From Citrobacter gillenii (GTDB taxonomy: Bacteria; Pseudomonadota; Gammaproteobacteria; Enterobacterales; Enterobacteriaceae), in contig NZ_SUQN01000003.1 of assembly GCF_013337685.1 (NCBI RefSeq), forward strand, positions 124,001-188,000: DNA of 64,000 bases, written 5' to 3'. The translations under genes and the position numbers were made by a program. The notes under the pieces are model-generated. The model searched no databases. It was not told where the DNA came from and saw nothing but the letters and a program-made list of their open reading frames with translations. Shown one piece after another: positions 48,408 through 62,549 of the stretch. How positions within the stretch are numbered: the stretch's first letter is position 1; the number at the start of each line of letters is the position of its first letter.

Positions 48408-48785
48408 ATGATCAATTCGCCCCGAGTGTGTATTCAGGTACAAAGCGTCTATATTGAGGCGCAATCCTCACCTGATGATGAACGTTACGTTTTTGCCTAT
48501 ACCGTAACCATCCGCAATTTGGGGCGAGCGCCGGTGCAACTGTTGGGACGTTACTGGTTGATTACCAATGGTCATGGCCGTGAAACCGAAGTTCAGGGTG
48601 AAGGTGTGGTTGGCGTTCAGCCCCACATTGATCCCGGTGAAGAGTACCAATATACCAGCGGCGCGGTGATTGAAACCCCGCTGGGCACCATGCAGGGTCA
48701 TTACGAAATGATCGATGAGAAAGGCGTTGCCTTTACCATCGATATTCCCGTATTCAGGCTCGCCGTTCCAACGCTCATCCACTAA
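48408..48785 (+). CDS. apaG: ApaG, fibronectin III-like protein of unknown role
   Basis: Small cytoplasmic protein of the ApaG/DUF525 family with an immunoglobulin-like fold; its cellular role is not established, although it is regularly linked with apaH. The 125 residues show [13 protein letters not shown] near 26 and [22 protein letters not shown] near 64. It sits between rsmA (2 nt) and apaH (10 nt). Confidence 0.96.
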   Translation: MINSPRVCIQVQSVYIEAQSSPDDERYVFAYTVTIRNLGRAPVQLLGRYWLITNGHGRETEVQGEGVVGVQPHIDPGEEYQYTSGAVIETPLGTMQGHYEMIDEKGVAFTIDIPVFRLAVPTLIH

Positions 48786-48795
48786 AACAATAGCT

Positions 48796-49644
48796 ATGGC
48801 AACATACCTCATTGGCGACGTTCACGGTTGTTACGACGAACTGATCGCATTGCTGCATCAAGTCAATTTTGCCCCTGGGAAAGATACCTTGTGGCTCACA
48901 GGCGACCTGGTCGCGCGTGGCCCCGGCTCGCTTGACGTACTGCGTTATGTCAAATCGCTTGGCGACAGCGTAAGGTTAGTCTTAGGTAATCACGATTTGC
49001 ACCTGCTGGCCGTATTTGCAGGCATCAGCCGGAATAAACCCAAAGACCGGCTCACGCCGCTACTCGATGCCCCGGATGCGGATTCGCTGCTGAACTGGCT
49101 ACGTCGCCAACCGCTGTTACAGGTTGATGAAGAGAAGAAGCTGGTGATGGCGCATGCCGGGATTACACCACAGTGGGATCTCCAAACCGCGAAAGACTGC
49201 GCCCGCGATGTCGAAGCCGTGCTGTCGAGCGACTCGTACCCGTTCTTTCTTGATGCCATGTATGGCGACATGCCAAATAACTGGACGCCGGAACTGACCG
49301 GATTGGCACGCCTACGTTTTATTACTAACGCCTTTACCCGCATGCGTTACTGTTTCCCGAATGGCCAGCTGGATATGTACAGCAAAGAGTCGCCGGAAGA
49401 CGCGCCCGCTCCACTGAAACCGTGGTTTGCCATCCCAGGACCGGTCAGTGACGCCTATAGCATTGCCTTTGGGCACTGGGCCTCGCTGGAGGGTAAAGGG
49501 ACGCCGGAAGGGGTTTACGCGCTGGATACAGGCTGCTGTTGGGGCGGGGATCTCACCTGTCTGCGCTGGGAAGACAAACAGTACTTTACTCAGCCGTCAA
49601 ATCGCCATCTGAAGCTGGATCCCGGTGAGGCGGTAAACGCCTGA
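48796..49644 (+). CDS. apaH: ApaH, symmetrical Ap4A hydrolase / mRNA decapping
   Basis: Metallophosphatase that splits diadenosine tetraphosphate to two ADP and removes Np4 caps from RNA. I start at ATG 48796 (282 residues, [16 protein letters not shown]); the frame is open 27 codons further up inside apaG without family similarity. The motifs GDVHGCYDE (8-16), [10 protein letters not shown] near 37 and LGNHD near 61 bear the metal ligands. The C-terminal tail is two residues longer than I recall for E. coli. Last gene of the run. Confidence 0.97.
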   Translation: MATYLIGDVHGCYDELIALLHQVNFAPGKDTLWLTGDLVARGPGSLDVLRYVKSLGDSVRLVLGNHDLHLLAVFAGISRNKPKDRLTPLLDAPDADSLLNWLRRQPLLQVDEEKKLVMAHAGITPQWDLQTAKDCARDVEAVLSSDSYPFFLDAMYGDMPNNWTPELTGLARLRFITNAFTRMRYCFPNGQLDMYSKESPEDAPAPLKPWFAIPGPVSDAYSIAFGHWASLEGKGTPEGVYALDTGCCWGGDLTCLRWEDKQYFTQPSNRHLKLDPGEAVNA

Positions 49645-49652
49645 AATGTTTA

Positions 49653-49730
49653 TGCCTGATGGCGCTACGCTTATCAGCCCTACTCCAGTGCCGGATGTAG
49701 GCCTGATAAGGCGTTTCGCCGCCATCCGGC
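49653..49730. repeat. REP pair between apaH and folA
   Basis: Facing REP units (GCCTGATGGCGCTACGCTTA and TGTAGGCCTGATAAGGCG to CGCCATCCGGCA) sit between the convergent apaH and folA genes. Confidence 0.88.
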
Positions 49731-49740
49731 AATTACATGA

Positions 49741-50340
<600 letters not shown>

Positions 50341-50418
50341 TTAGTGGGCTGCCAGCATTACAGTAGTTCAAAAACAGTCAATTAGCAGTAAAGTTTGCAG
50401 AACATCACATTTTTTACC

Positions 50419-52281
50419 CTATGTTGACGGTTTCACTTCCGGCTCATCTGCGACGTCTCCCGTATGTTTACCTTCATCCGTGCCTTGCCAGCCATGGCGT
50501 TGAATCAGAGACAAATGCTGACGATCCTCGGTAATAATTTCACTCAACATGGCGCTGGTGCGCTTATATACCGCCGCGCGTGAAATCGCGTCGTTTTCAC
50601 CTTTCACCATTTCCTCAACCATCAGCGTATTGAAACGACGGAATAAATCGGCCCGCTCACGTGCTTCATAGCGCCCAAGCCCCAGACCCTCCAGCGCCAG
50701 GCGCCCGGTTTTCAACGCGCCTTCAAAGGTTTCACGCTCAGGCATCTCAACCCCCGCCTGACGCAAGCGAATGTAATGATCAACATCGCGCGCCCGGGCA
50801 ATAATTTGCAAGTGCGGGAAATGTGCTTTCACCATTTCGGTCAGTTGCAGACTGGTTTGCGGATCGTCAATGGCATTAATGATCACCTCCGCTTTCGCGG
50901 CCCCCGCAGACTCCAGTAGATCCATCCGTGTTGCATCGCCATAAAAAACCTTCATCCCAAATTTGCGCAGCGTTTCGATATGGTCCGGGTCATGATCAAG
51001 TACCACCATCTTCACCCCGCTCGACAGCAGCAAGCGACCGGTTATCTGGCCGAATCGACCAAACCCGGCGATAATCACCCGGGGTTGCTCCTCATCGATT
51101 TCATCCGCCTCACGCGCTTCACCGGTGGACGATTTTTCCAGCCGCGTCAGGACAACCAGCAAAATGGGCGTGGCCGCCATCGACAGTGCCACCGCCAGCG
51201 TCAGCGCTTTTGCCCATTCAGGATCAAGCACATTGGCCATTTGCGCCGCACCAAACACCACGAAGGCAAACTCACTCCCTTGTCCTAATAATACGGCAAA
51301 CCAGCGACGTTGCTTGTTCGGCACCTGCAACGGCTTAGCAATCACCCACAGCATGATGGTTTTGATTGCCAGGAAACCCGCCAGCAGAATAATAATACGT
51401 AGCGGATTATCAATTAGCGTGCCGAAGTCGATAGACATCCCGACGCCGATGAAAAACAGCCCCAGCAACAACCCTTTAAACGGTTCGATATCACTTTCCA
51501 GCGCATGACGATACTCCGAGCTTGCCAGCAAAACGCCCGCCAGGAATGCGCCCATCGCCATCGACAGGCCCACCTCTTCCAGCAATAAACCGAATCCAAA
51601 AACCAGGAACAGGGCGACGCCGCTGAACACTTCCCGCAGTCCGGAGCGCGCGACAAAACGCAGGGCCGGTCGTGTGACATAACGACCCAGAACCACCACC
51701 AACGCCAGTGCACCGGCCACTTTCAGCGCCGACAGCGCAAACGCTCCGAGCGTGGTTGACGCCCCGCTCGCCGCCAGCAGCGGGATCATGGCAACCAGCG
51801 GAATGGCGGCAATATCCTGGAACAACAGTACGGCAAACGCACTGCGGCCCATTTGCGACACCATCAGGTTGCGTTCATTCATCGCCTGCATGGCGATAGC
51901 CGTCGAGGAGAGAGCCAGCGTCATGCCAATAAGTACAGCCACCTGCCAGCGCAGGCCGAGGAACATACAGAACAAACCAATTAATCCGCCGCAGACCACC
52001 ATTTGCAGCGCGCCACCACCAAACACCGATGTCCGCAGCTTCCATAAACGTTGTGGGTCGAGTTCCAGACCGATGACAAACAGCATCAGCACCACACCGA
52101 TTTCCGCAAAGTGCAGGATAGATTCGGCGTCCGTCACCAGCCTTAAACCCCACGGGCCGATGATGCACCCTGCAATGAGATACCCCAGCACCGAGCCTAA
52201 CCCCAGTCGTACCGCAATCGGCACAATCAACGCCGCTGAGCCAAGATATATCAGCGCCTGTATCAGCGTGTGGCTATCCAT
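50419..52281 (-). CDS. kefC: KefC, glutathione-gated K+ efflux system
   Basis: Potassium/proton antiporter kept shut by glutathione and opened by electrophile-glutathione adducts, protecting through cytoplasmic acidification. The 620 residues have about 12 membrane helices (1-380), a short linker with acidic loop DEIDEEQ, and a RCK/KTN nucleotide-binding domain with [14 protein letters not shown] near 400. The start lies 8 nt inside kefF, its activating partner. Confidence 0.97.
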   Translation of the reverse strand: MDSHTLIQALIYLGSAALIVPIAVRLGLGSVLGYLIAGCIIGPWGLRLVTDAESILHFAEIGVVLMLFVIGLELDPQRLWKLRTSVFGGGALQMVVCGGLIGLFCMFLGLRWQVAVLIGMTLALSSTAIAMQAMNERNLMVSQMGRSAFAVLLFQDIAAIPLVAMIPLLAASGASTTLGAFALSALKVAGALALVVVLGRYVTRPALRFVARSGLREVFSGVALFLVFGFGLLLEEVGLSMAMGAFLAGVLLASSEYRHALESDIEPFKGLLLGLFFIGVGMSIDFGTLIDNPLRIIILLAGFLAIKTIMLWVIAKPLQVPNKQRRWFAVLLGQGSEFAFVVFGAAQMANVLDPEWAKALTLAVALSMAATPILLVVLTRLEKSSTGEAREADEIDEEQPRVIIAGFGRFGQITGRLLLSSGVKMVVLDHDPDHIETLRKFGMKVFYGDATRMDLLESAGAAKAEVIINAIDDPQTSLQLTEMVKAHFPHLQIIARARDVDHYIRLRQAGVEMPERETFEGALKTGRLALEGLGLGRYEARERADLFRRFNTLMVEEMVKGENDAISRAAVYKRTSAMLSEIITEDRQHLSLIQRHGWQGTDEGKHTGDVADEPEVKPST

Positions 52282-52804
52282 GATGTGCCTCCTGCCATTC
52301 CATTAAGCGCTGCTTGTAATGCCGCGCCTGCGCCTGCAGCGTTTCGTCATCACAGATGAACGTACAGTGCATCGCAAACGGCGGTAACCACTTAAGGCCG
52401 CAATATAACGCCGTGGCCTGCAACGGTTGAGAAAGCACGTCAAAACCTGGGTGTGAGCCGATATCAAAATGATTTTCACCGCCGCCGGTGGTGACCGCCC
52501 ACAACAAATGTTTACCGCGCAGCGCAGTGCCACCATGACCATACGCCCAGCCGTGGGCGAGGACTTTGTCCATCCACAGTTTGAGGAGAGGCGGTGTGCT
52601 GTACCACTGCATGGGATGCTGCCAGACGATGAGGCTCGCGCGTGAAAGCGCGTCCTGCTCCGCGGCGATGTCGATATTGAAGTCGGGATAAAGCTGGTAG
52701 AGCGAACGAACCTCTACGCCCTCCAGCGTCCTTGCCTGCTCAAGCATCCGCTTATTCGCATGCGAGTGCTGCGGATAGGGATGTGCATAAATGATGAGAA
52801 TCAT
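52274..52804 (-). CDS. kefF: KefF, quinone oxidoreductase and KefC activator
   Basis: Flavodoxin-fold FMN oxidoreductase that binds KefC and is needed for its full activity. The 176 residues match E. coli length and show the N-terminal [19 protein letters not shown], the [19 protein letters not shown] segment near 60-78 and [14 protein letters not shown] near 104. It is transcribed ahead of kefC and overlaps it. Confidence 0.96.
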   Translation of the reverse strand: MILIIYAHPYPQHSHANKRMLEQARTLEGVEVRSLYQLYPDFNIDIAAEQDALSRASLIVWQHPMQWYSTPPLLKLWMDKVLAHGWAYGHGGTALRGKHLLWAVTTGGGENHFDIGSHPGFDVLSQPLQATALYCGLKWLPPFAMHCTFICDDETLQAQARHYKQRLMEWQEAHHG

Positions 52805-52908
52805 GATTAGCCTGCTATCACTGCATTATTGTAATACCAGTGAGTTTAGTCAGTTAATCAGCAGGCTAAAAGTCAATATTATTGAGTAGCTGAATGGAGA
52901 AAACTGAA

Positions 52909-53142
52909 TTAGTTGTCGAGTTCGCTCATATCTTTCACTTGATCGCGGTTAATTTGTTCCGTTTTACCGGTTTCCGCATTTTCATACGACACCAGGCCTG
53001 TATCATCATCCACCTGCGGCTTGCCGTTGGTGACAATGGTTTTACCGTCGGTTGTTTTAACCGCCTGGTTGGAGGAACAACCGACGACGGTGAACAGCGC
53101 TGCTGCGGTAAAAATGGTGGTGATCAGAATATGTTTTTGCAT
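52909..53142 (-). CDS. YgdI/YgdR-like small lipoprotein
   Basis: A 77-residue predicted outer or inner membrane lipoprotein. The signal peptide ends in the lipobox VVGC, with the modified cysteine at residue 22, followed by SSNQ. The mature part (TDGKTIVTNGKPQVDDDTG, then YENAETGKTEQINRDQVKDM) fits the small SH3-like fold of YgdI/YgdR proteins. GGGAGA lies before the ATG. E. coli has no gene here in my memory, so the locus is variable. Function unknown. Confidence 0.85.
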   Translation of the reverse strand: MQKHILITTIFTAAALFTVVGCSSNQAVKTTDGKTIVTNGKPQVDDDTGLVSYENAETGKTEQINRDQVKDMSELDN

Positions 53143-53232
53143 GGTGTTCTCCCTGCTTTTCAGTCATTTTCAGTGATATACCGTTTAAGTTTAGGCTAAC
53201 TGACTGAGTAACAGGGAAAATACAGAACACTC

Positions 53233-54576
53233 CTAATGGCTGGCTCTCGACGCTGGCTTACTGCGGATCGTCATTTGGCTGGTCTGAGCCAGCGTCAGCC
53301 CCCGCGTTTCTGGCGCAAAGGCAATGGAAACCAGCAGGCCAATCAGCGAAATCCCGGCCCCCATCAGCATCACATGGCTGATCCCGTATTTGGTGATGAA
53401 TACTGGCAGCGCCCAAGTAGACACAATGGTTCCTACCCGGCTTAGCGACATGATCACCCCGACGGCGGACGCGCGAATATCGGTGGGGAACAGCTCATTG
53501 GGGTACAACCACTGAAGGTTCCCCGGTCCTCCTGAGAAAAACGCATACACGGCAAACGCCAGCACCACCAGCCAGACGCCCATATCAGGAATCAGCCCTA
53601 ACACCGCCAGCGCCAGCGTCATCATAATAAAGCTGCCGATCAACAGCGGCCTACGACCAGCACTGTTGAGCCAGAACATCGGTGGAATACAGCCCAGCAT
53701 AAAGCACAGGCTAATCACCACGTTACCCAACGCGGCGCTTTTCCCAACGCCGAGGCCGAGCAGCCCGACAATTTGTGGACCGAAGGTGTAAATGGCGAAC
53801 ATCGGGATCACCTGACAGGTCCAGATGGCGGCGACAAACAGGACAAACGGGAAATGGCGGCGATTAAACAACTGGAGAAAGCGTGTTTCCTGCGGTGCTT
53901 CTTCGTCGAACACCACCGGCTCGCCGAACAGCTTGATCATCATCGCGTCACACTCTTTTACCCGCCCTTTACGCAGTAGCCAGCGCGGCGATTCGGGAAG
54001 ATCAAAGCGACCGATGAGGATCAAAATGCAGGGGATCACCGCGCTGCCCAACATCCAGCGCCATCCACCCTCGACATCATACAGCCAGTAGCCGACCAGA
54101 TCGGCGCAGGTCGCACCGACATACCACATGGCAGCGATAAAACCGATGGAAAAGGCGCGCTGTCGGGTATTGGAAAACTCGGTGATCATCGAAGTGGCTA
54201 TCGGATAATCTGCGCCGATGACCACCCCGATCAACACCCGCATCACCAGCAGCTCTACGGGAGAAGAAACAAACATCGTCGCCGCCGATATCACGCCAAT
54301 GGCGATGATATCGATGATGAACATTTTGCGCCGCCCGACTTTATCGGAGATGTAGCCAAACAGCGACGTGCCGACAAACAGCCCGGCCAGCGTCCCGGCA
54401 CCTAACAGACCAATCCACTCCGCATCCAGCTTCAATGCCGGTGTGAGCTGCTCCAGTGCAACGCCAATCATCACCAGCACATAGCCATCCAGAAACGGTC
54501 CACCGCTTCCCCACAGCATTATTCGCCGGTGAATGGAGGTGAATTTGATGTCATCAAAGTTCCTGGGCTGCTGCAT
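53233..54576 (-). CDS. yaaU: YaaU, MFS sugar/metabolite transporter
   Basis: Major facilitator of the sugar porter type with unknown substrate. The 447 residues have about 12 helices. MFS motif A appears as GYISDKVGRRKMF near 75 and the sugar-porter signature PESPRWLLRKGR near 193. The C-terminus has GPGNLQWLYPNELFPT near 350. It lies next to fixX in the same orientation but is separated by a REP pair, so it may be transcribed with fix genes only in part. Confidence 0.92.
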   Translation of the reverse strand: MQQPRNFDDIKFTSIHRRIMLWGSGGPFLDGYVLVMIGVALEQLTPALKLDAEWIGLLGAGTLAGLFVGTSLFGYISDKVGRRKMFIIDIIAIGVISAATMFVSSPVELLVMRVLIGVVIGADYPIATSMITEFSNTRQRAFSIGFIAAMWYVGATCADLVGYWLYDVEGGWRWMLGSAVIPCILILIGRFDLPESPRWLLRKGRVKECDAMMIKLFGEPVVFDEEAPQETRFLQLFNRRHFPFVLFVAAIWTCQVIPMFAIYTFGPQIVGLLGLGVGKSAALGNVVISLCFMLGCIPPMFWLNSAGRRPLLIGSFIMMTLALAVLGLIPDMGVWLVVLAFAVYAFFSGGPGNLQWLYPNELFPTDIRASAVGVIMSLSRVGTIVSTWALPVFITKYGISHVMLMGAGISLIGLLVSIAFAPETRGLTLAQTSQMTIRSKPASRASH

Positions 54577-54602
54577 GGTGATGTCCTGTTTTATTTAACT
54601 TA

Positions 54603-54678
54603 ATGCCTGATGGCGCTGCGCTTATCAGGCCTACGTACTGTGCCTGTAGGCCGGATAAGGCGAAGCTGCCATCCGGCA
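54603..54678. repeat. REP pair between fixX and yaaU
   Basis: Facing REP units (ATGCCTGATGGCGCTGCGCT to ATCAGGCCTACG, and TGTAGGCCGGATAAGGCG to TGCCATCCGGCA) fill the gap. They may mark the end of the fixABCX message. Confidence 0.88.
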
Positions 54679-54684
54679 CCAGGT

Positions 54685-54972
54685 TTAGCCGTAGCGGAAC
54701 TCCACACCAAAGGTGCCGCGTGGGTATTCCCATTTCTCCAGCGCCGTATCGAGTCCGAGAATTCGACAAGTGCCGCATTCCAGGCAACCGGCGTAATCAA
54801 AGCGCACGCTGCCGTCATCCTGTTTTTTGTACAAGCCGGCCGGGCAGGCTTTGATCAGCACCTCCAGCACCTGTTTATCGGGCTGAGTTTTCAGAATGAT
54901 ATGCGGGCTTTCTTCATCGACATTGAATTTATTGACGCCCAGTTTGACGTCTACATTGACGGGAGAAGTCAT
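54685..54972 (-). CDS. fixX: FixX, ferredoxin-like protein
   Basis: Small iron-sulfur protein believed to take electrons with FixC from FixAB for carnitine/crotonobetaine reduction. The 95 residues contain the cysteine cluster CLECGTCR near 66 and a further cysteine in IKACPAGLY near 41. The start overlaps the fixC stop by 4 nt (ATGA). Last gene of fixABCX. Confidence 0.95.
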   Translation of the reverse strand: MTSPVNVDVKLGVNKFNVDEESPHIILKTQPDKQVLEVLIKACPAGLYKKQDDGSVRFDYAGCLECGTCRILGLDTALEKWEYPRGTFGVEFRYG

Positions 54973-56255
54973 AATACGGTCACTCCTTTAAGGCCATCCT
55001 TCATCAGGTTGATGAAGCCCACTTTCTTCGCATGACGCAGCAATGTTTTACGCATCGGGACCGGCGCTGAACCATCCACGGTAAACAGGTCGCGGGCGAT
55101 ATTCACTACCATTTCTGGATAGGCGGTAAACATGCGGGGGTTATCGAGGAACGCGGGCAGCTTCTGATACATGCGCATATCGCGCATCGGGCCGTCGTCC
55201 AAATGCTGGTGATATTCGGCAAGCGCTTGCTTGCTAAAATCGTCACGCTTCATGGCTGAAAGTACCGTTTTAGCGGCCGCTTCGCCTGCCGAGATAGCCA
55301 AATCCATACCGCGAATGGTGAAGCCAAGGTTCATACACATTCCGGCAGCATCACCAGCAATCAGTACACCGTCGCCCACCAGTTCCGGCTGCATATTCAT
55401 CCCGGCTTCCGGCACTACGTGAGCGGCATATTCCACCAGCTTGCCACCAGCAATCAGTGGGGCAACGGCCGGGTGCTGTTTGAAATCTTCTAGCATTTGC
55501 GGGACCGATTTTTTCGCGTCCTTCAGGTGATGAAGGCCGCATACCAGCCCTAAAGAAACAGTGGTTTCATTAGTATAGAGGAAGCCACCGCCCATCAGGC
55601 CGTCAGTTGGCGACCCAGCAAACAGACAGGCTGCGCCTTCGTTACCCTGCAGATGAAAGCGGTCTTCAATCACCGATTTCGGCAATTCAATAAGCTCCTT
55701 CACACCAACGGCCACATGTGCCGCATCAACGCGCTTGGCCATACCCAACTTTTCTGCCAGAAGAGAATTCACGCCGTCAGCGAGGATCACCACTTTTGCT
55801 TCAAGAATATCGCCATCGGCCTCCACACCCACGACCTTGCCATCACGCTGGACGACATTATCCACGCGGATACCGGTAATCAGCTGGGCGCCCGCCTCTT
55901 CAGCCTGCTCCATCAGCCAGGCGTCAAATTTACTGCGCAATACGGAATAAGAAACCTGCGACGCCGCCGCCTCTTCTCCGTTGCAATAATCCATCGTCAT
56001 CGCCCCTTTTTCAGTCATAAAGGCGAGTTTTTCGTGGGTGATCATGCGTTCAATGGGAGCATGCTCAGCAAAGCCGGGGATGATACGCTCCAGGCTGTGC
56101 GCATACATGCGCCCACCGGTGACATTCTTCGCGCCAGCAGAATTGCCGCGCTCGATAACCAGCACCTGTGCACCTTCACGAGCGAGCACCAGCGCCGCAA
56201 CCGAGCCAGCCAGCCCTGCACCCACGATGATGGCATCAAAGATATCTTCGGACAT
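54969..56255 (-). CDS. fixC: FixC, ETF-quinone oxidoreductase-like flavoprotein
   Basis: FAD protein of the electron-bifurcating type FixABCX complex in anaerobic carnitine metabolism. From the ATG at 56253-56255 it has 428 residues; two upstream codons add MY and are unsupported. The FAD loop VGAGLAGSVAAL is near 11-22 and GDGVLIAGDAAGMCMNLGFT near 300 marks the second FAD contact. Confidence 0.96.
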   Translation of the reverse strand: MSEDIFDAIIVGAGLAGSVAALVLAREGAQVLVIERGNSAGAKNVTGGRMYAHSLERIIPGFAEHAPIERMITHEKLAFMTEKGAMTMDYCNGEEAAASQVSYSVLRSKFDAWLMEQAEEAGAQLITGIRVDNVVQRDGKVVGVEADGDILEAKVVILADGVNSLLAEKLGMAKRVDAAHVAVGVKELIELPKSVIEDRFHLQGNEGAACLFAGSPTDGLMGGGFLYTNETTVSLGLVCGLHHLKDAKKSVPQMLEDFKQHPAVAPLIAGGKLVEYAAHVVPEAGMNMQPELVGDGVLIAGDAAGMCMNLGFTIRGMDLAISAGEAAAKTVLSAMKRDDFSKQALAEYHQHLDDGPMRDMRMYQKLPAFLDNPRMFTAYPEMVVNIARDLFTVDGSAPVPMRKTLLRHAKKVGFINLMKDGLKGVTVL

Positions 56256-56305
56256 ATACAACTCCTCTCAGCGGCAGAGTACTTTCGTACTCTGCCCGGA
56301 ATGGT

Positions 56306-57247
56306 TTAGCGCGCTAATGCGGCCGTCAGCGCAGGCAGGATCTTCAGCGCATCGCCAACGATGCCAAAGTCGGCGTACTGGAAAATCGGGGCATTCTTAT
56401 CTTTGTTGATGGCAAAAATCGTCTGTGCGCCGTTCGCGCCAACCATGTGCTGGATCTGCCCGGAGATCCCCACAGCCAAGTACAGGTCGGGCTTGAGCAT
56501 CAAGTTGGAGATCCCAACGTAGCGTTCGTGCTCCATCCACTTCTCGTTTTCAGCCACCGGACGGGAGCAAGCCAGCTCAGCGCCCATGGCCTGGCACAGC
56601 GCTTCCGCCAGCGAGATATTCTCTTTGCTGCCAATACCGCGTCCCACGCTGACCACCAGTCGCGCTTTGTCGAGATCGACGCTGTTGCTCTTGCGCGCTT
56701 GCGTGGCGGTACGGGTGACCGCGACGGCCGGAGCCTGCCACTGCACCTCATGCTTCTCACCGATGCGGGATGCCTCTGGCTGCATCGCGTCAAACGTTCC
56801 GCTGCTGAGCGTGATCACCGCAAATGGCGAGGCGATGGTTTCCGCCCCCATTGCCAGACCGCCATACACCATATGTTTGACCGCCACATTGCCGTCCTGC
56901 AACGTCACCGAGCTGGCATCGTTAGACACCGCAGCCGACAAACGAAAGCCCAGCTTTGCTGCCAGCAGTTTACCGCGACGAGTATTCGGCAGCAGTACCG
57001 CGCCACCTTCACTGTGCTGACGAATGGTCTGGGCCATCACATCCGCATAATCTTCGATCATACGGTCATCGGGTTTACCGCTGAGCAGCCAGACATGGTT
57101 GGCGCCCAGCTGGATTGCTGCCGCACTGTCAGCCTCGCTCAGTACGAACGTGTTGATTGACTCACCTAAAGCCTGCGCACCCTTCATCAGCTCCGGCAGA
57201 CGAGAAGGGGTATCGCTGAATACCCAGACACTGGAAAACTTGTTCAT
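56306..57247 (-). CDS. fixB: FixB, ETF alpha-like subunit
   Basis: Electron transfer flavoprotein alpha-type subunit, partner of FixA. The 313 residues end with the FAD-binding domain: [13 protein letters not shown] near 199, [19 protein letters not shown] near 263 and [20 protein letters not shown] near 284, as in the ETF alpha signature. It starts 15 nt after fixA. Confidence 0.96.
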   Translation of the reverse strand: MNKFSSVWVFSDTPSRLPELMKGAQALGESINTFVLSEADSAAAIQLGANHVWLLSGKPDDRMIEDYADVMAQTIRQHSEGGAVLLPNTRRGKLLAAKLGFRLSAAVSNDASSVTLQDGNVAVKHMVYGGLAMGAETIASPFAVITLSSGTFDAMQPEASRIGEKHEVQWQAPAVAVTRTATQARKSNSVDLDKARLVVSVGRGIGSKENISLAEALCQAMGAELACSRPVAENEKWMEHERYVGISNLMLKPDLYLAVGISGQIQHMVGANGAQTIFAINKDKNAPIFQYADFGIVGDALKILPALTAALAR

Positions 57248-57262
57248 AACATCCCCTGATAA

Positions 57263-58033
57263 TTAAATGATTTTGCGCAGGTTCTCGACAAACGCGGCGA
57301 TCTGTTCTTCACCGTCACCTTCAATCACAACGCGCTGACGCTCGCGTTGCTTCGGTGCAGCAACCTGTTGGGCGGAATACACATCCACGCTATTTAGCGC
57401 AATATCCGCTGGCGACCAGACCTGAACCGGTTTTTTCGCCGCGCCAAGAATGGCTTTCATGGAAGGGATTTGTGGGGTGTTGATGTCGGTAGAGACCGCA
57501 ATCACCGCTGGCAGCGGGATGCTCAGAGTTTCAATTTCATCTTCCAGCTCGCGTTCTACCGTGAGGGTGTTATCCGCCAGTGAGAGGATCTTGCTCACAC
57601 CGTTAATCGCCGGGATATTCAATGCTTCGCCCACCAGCAGACCGACCTGCTGGGCATAAAGATCGGAAGATCCATCACCACAGATAATCAGATCAAAACC
57701 GGATTTTTGTGCCGCGGCAGCCAGTGCTGTCGCCGTCTGCTGAGGCAGCGCCTGTTCGAATTGATCGTCAATCACCACGATCAGCTCATCCGGACCGCGA
57801 GAAAGCACATCTTTGCGCCCTTTAGCATTGGTCAACGCTTTGCCACCCACGCTCAGTGCAACAACCTGAACCTCTCCCAGCTGCTGTTTTAACTGGCAAG
57901 CAGCCTCAATCGCATTCAGGTCGTACTGACTGATTTTGGCATCAGCCTTGCTGAGATCCAGCGAACCATCAGCATTATTAATCGCAATATCCTGTTCGTC
58001 AGGCACGCATTTGTAGCAAGTAATTATCTTCAT
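57263..58033 (-). CDS. fixA: FixA, ETF beta-like subunit
   Basis: Electron transfer flavoprotein beta-type subunit, carrying electrons with FixB to crotonobetaine reduction. From the ATG at 58031-58033 it has 256 residues ([17 protein letters not shown]); 21 upstream codons are in the AT-rich control region and unsupported. The nucleotide-binding stretch [15 protein letters not shown] is near 117. First gene of fixABCX, divergent from caiT. Confidence 0.96.
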   Translation of the reverse strand: MKIITCYKCVPDEQDIAINNADGSLDLSKADAKISQYDLNAIEAACQLKQQLGEVQVVALSVGGKALTNAKGRKDVLSRGPDELIVVIDDQFEQALPQQTATALAAAAQKSGFDLIICGDGSSDLYAQQVGLLVGEALNIPAINGVSKILSLADNTLTVERELEDEIETLSIPLPAVIAVSTDINTPQIPSMKAILGAAKKPVQVWSPADIALNSVDVYSAQQVAAPKQRERQRVVIEGDGEEQIAAFVENLRKII

Positions 58034-58163
58034 TGCATCTCCAGAAATCATGAAGGAAACGTTATTCATATCGGCTGTGTTAAATACAGATATCACGCTC
58101 TTTAATTCGGAAATAAAACATTAATCACCAATATTGAAAATGTCACACATTCATATTTGTAAC

Positions 58164-58198
58164 TTTCAATAGTGTTATGCATCTCAACAATATTGAAA
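58164..58198. promoter_or_regulatory. CaiF-type operator, fixA-proximal copy
   Basis: TTTCAATAGTG (58164-58174), 13 bp, then CAATATTGAAA (58188-58198). Inverted 11-bp repeats with a 13-bp spacer are the arrangement reported for CaiF sites in the E. coli cai-fix region. The left arm has one mismatch to the perfect arm. Confidence 0.75.
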
Positions 58199-58220
58199 AT
58201 CACCTGTCAAATATGAAAGT

Positions 58221-58255
58221 TTTCAATATTGTTTGCTGGTTCAACAATATTGAAA
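58221..58255. promoter_or_regulatory. CaiF-type operator, caiT-proximal copy
   Basis: TTTCAATATTG (58221-58231), 13 bp, then CAATATTGAAA (58245-58255), a perfect 11-13-11 inverted repeat. Its centre is 57 bp from the other copy. The two would allow activation of both divergent operons under anaerobic carnitine growth. Confidence 0.82.
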
Positions 58256-58350
58256 GACAACGACTTATAAAACTTAAAAAACCAACATCAAGATACTGAT
58301 TTAAAACAATAAATGACAAAAAATCCAACAAAATAGCCAGCATAAAAAAG

Positions 58351-58366
58351 TGTGACGCACATAACA
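58351..58366 (+). promoter_or_regulatory. Possible CRP site before caiT
   Basis: TGTGACGCACATAACA keeps the left TGTGA half and 4 of 5 bases of the right half. CRP control of cai-fix is known in E. coli; this site is a candidate by sequence only. Confidence 0.45.
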
Positions 58367-58487
58367 GAACCACCGCTAACGAATACCCATTATGAGTTAC
58401 TCACAGAGGCGCCCCAGAGGTTAAATAGTTATCAACAAATTATTAATAATAAATATACAAAACAGCACAATCGGGAACGCTAAATAA

Positions 58488-60032
<1,545 letters not shown>

Positions 60033-60065
60033 GTTTAATTAACCCATTACTGAAGAGGCTTGAAG

Positions 60066-61208
60066 ATGGATTTCAATTTGAATGACGAGCAGGAACTGTT
60101 TGTCGCAGGTATTCGTGAACTGATGGCCAGTGAGAACTGGGAAGCTTACTTTGCCGAGTGCGATCGTGACAGCGTCTACCCAGAACGTTTTGTAAAAGCG
60201 CTGGCGGATATGGGCATCGACAGCCTGCTGATCCCGGAAGAACACGGCGGTCTGGAAGCCGGTTTCGTCACCGTTGCCGCGGTGTGGATGGAATTAGGTC
60301 GCCTTGGCGCACCGACTTACGTGCTGTATCAATTGCCGGGAGGTTTTAACACTTTCCTGCGTGAAGGCACCCAGGAACAAATTGATAAAATCATGGCGTT
60401 CCAGGGCACCGGTAAGCAGATGTGGAACTCCGCTATCACAGAACCGGGAGCTGGATCGGATGTTGGCAGTCTGAAAACCACTTATACACGCAAAGATGGT
60501 AAGGTTTATCTTAATGGCAGTAAGTGCTTTATCACCAGTAGCGCCTATACCCCGTATATCGTGGTGATGGCTCGTGATGGTGCATCGCCGGATAAACCGA
60601 TTTACACCGAGTGGTTTGTTGACATGACGAAAGCCGGTATCAAAGTCAATAAGCTGGAGAAACTCGGCCTGCGCATGGACAGTTGCTGTGAAATTACCTT
60701 TGATGACGTCGAACTGGATGAAAAAGACATGTTCGGTCGGGAAGGTAATGGCTTTAACCGCGTGAAAGAAGAGTTTGACCACGAACGTTTCCTCGTCGCC
60801 CTGACCAACTACGGTACAGCAATGTGCGCCTTTGAAGATGCGGCGCGCTACGCCAATCAACGCGTCCAGTTTGGCGAAGCAATCGGTCGTTTCCAGCTCA
60901 TTCAGGAGAAGTTTGCGCATATGGCGATCAAACTGAACTCCATGAAAAACATGCTGCTGGAAGCCGCGTGGAAAGCAGATAACGGCACCATTACCTCGGG
61001 TGATGCAGCAATGTGCAAATACTTCTGCGCTAACGCCGCGTTTGAGGTCGTGGACACCTCCATGCAGGTACTCGGCGGTGTGGGTATTGCGGGCAATCAT
61101 CGCATCACGCGCTTCTGGCGTGACCTGCGTGTTGACCGTGTTTCCGGTGGCTCTGATGAAATGCAGATCCTGACGTTGGGTCGTGCGGTACTCAAGCAAT
61201 ACCGCTAA
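60066..61208 (+). CDS. caiA: CaiA, crotonobetainyl-CoA reductase
   Basis: Acyl-CoA dehydrogenase-family flavoprotein that reduces crotonobetainyl-CoA to gamma-butyrobetainyl-CoA. I start at ATG 60066 (380 residues, [12 protein letters not shown]) rather than the TTG two codons earlier. The FAD/substrate motif [15 protein letters not shown] is near 124-138, and the C-terminal helix has [12 protein letters not shown] near 338. Electrons come from FixABCX. Confidence 0.97.
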   Translation: MDFNLNDEQELFVAGIRELMASENWEAYFAECDRDSVYPERFVKALADMGIDSLLIPEEHGGLEAGFVTVAAVWMELGRLGAPTYVLYQLPGGFNTFLREGTQEQIDKIMAFQGTGKQMWNSAITEPGAGSDVGSLKTTYTRKDGKVYLNGSKCFITSSAYTPYIVVMARDGASPDKPIYTEWFVDMTKAGIKVNKLEKLGLRMDSCCEITFDDVELDEKDMFGREGNGFNRVKEEFDHERFLVALTNYGTAMCAFEDAARYANQRVQFGEAIGRFQLIQEKFAHMAIKLNSMKNMLLEAAWKADNGTITSGDAAMCKYFCANAAFEVVDTSMQVLGGVGIAGNHRITRFWRDLRVDRVSGGSDEMQILTLGRAVLKQYR

Positions 61209-62486
<1,278 letters not shown>

Positions 62487-62549
62487 ACGCGATGCGCTGA
62501 CCGGCTTTGCGGGTTAGCGCTCACGCCTGATTTCAGTGGATAAGGTAAA

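Noticed and set aside
54603-55035. Several 70-140 codon frames near fixX
   Set aside because: All arise from the REP sequence, which is open in several frames, and from the antisense of fixX.
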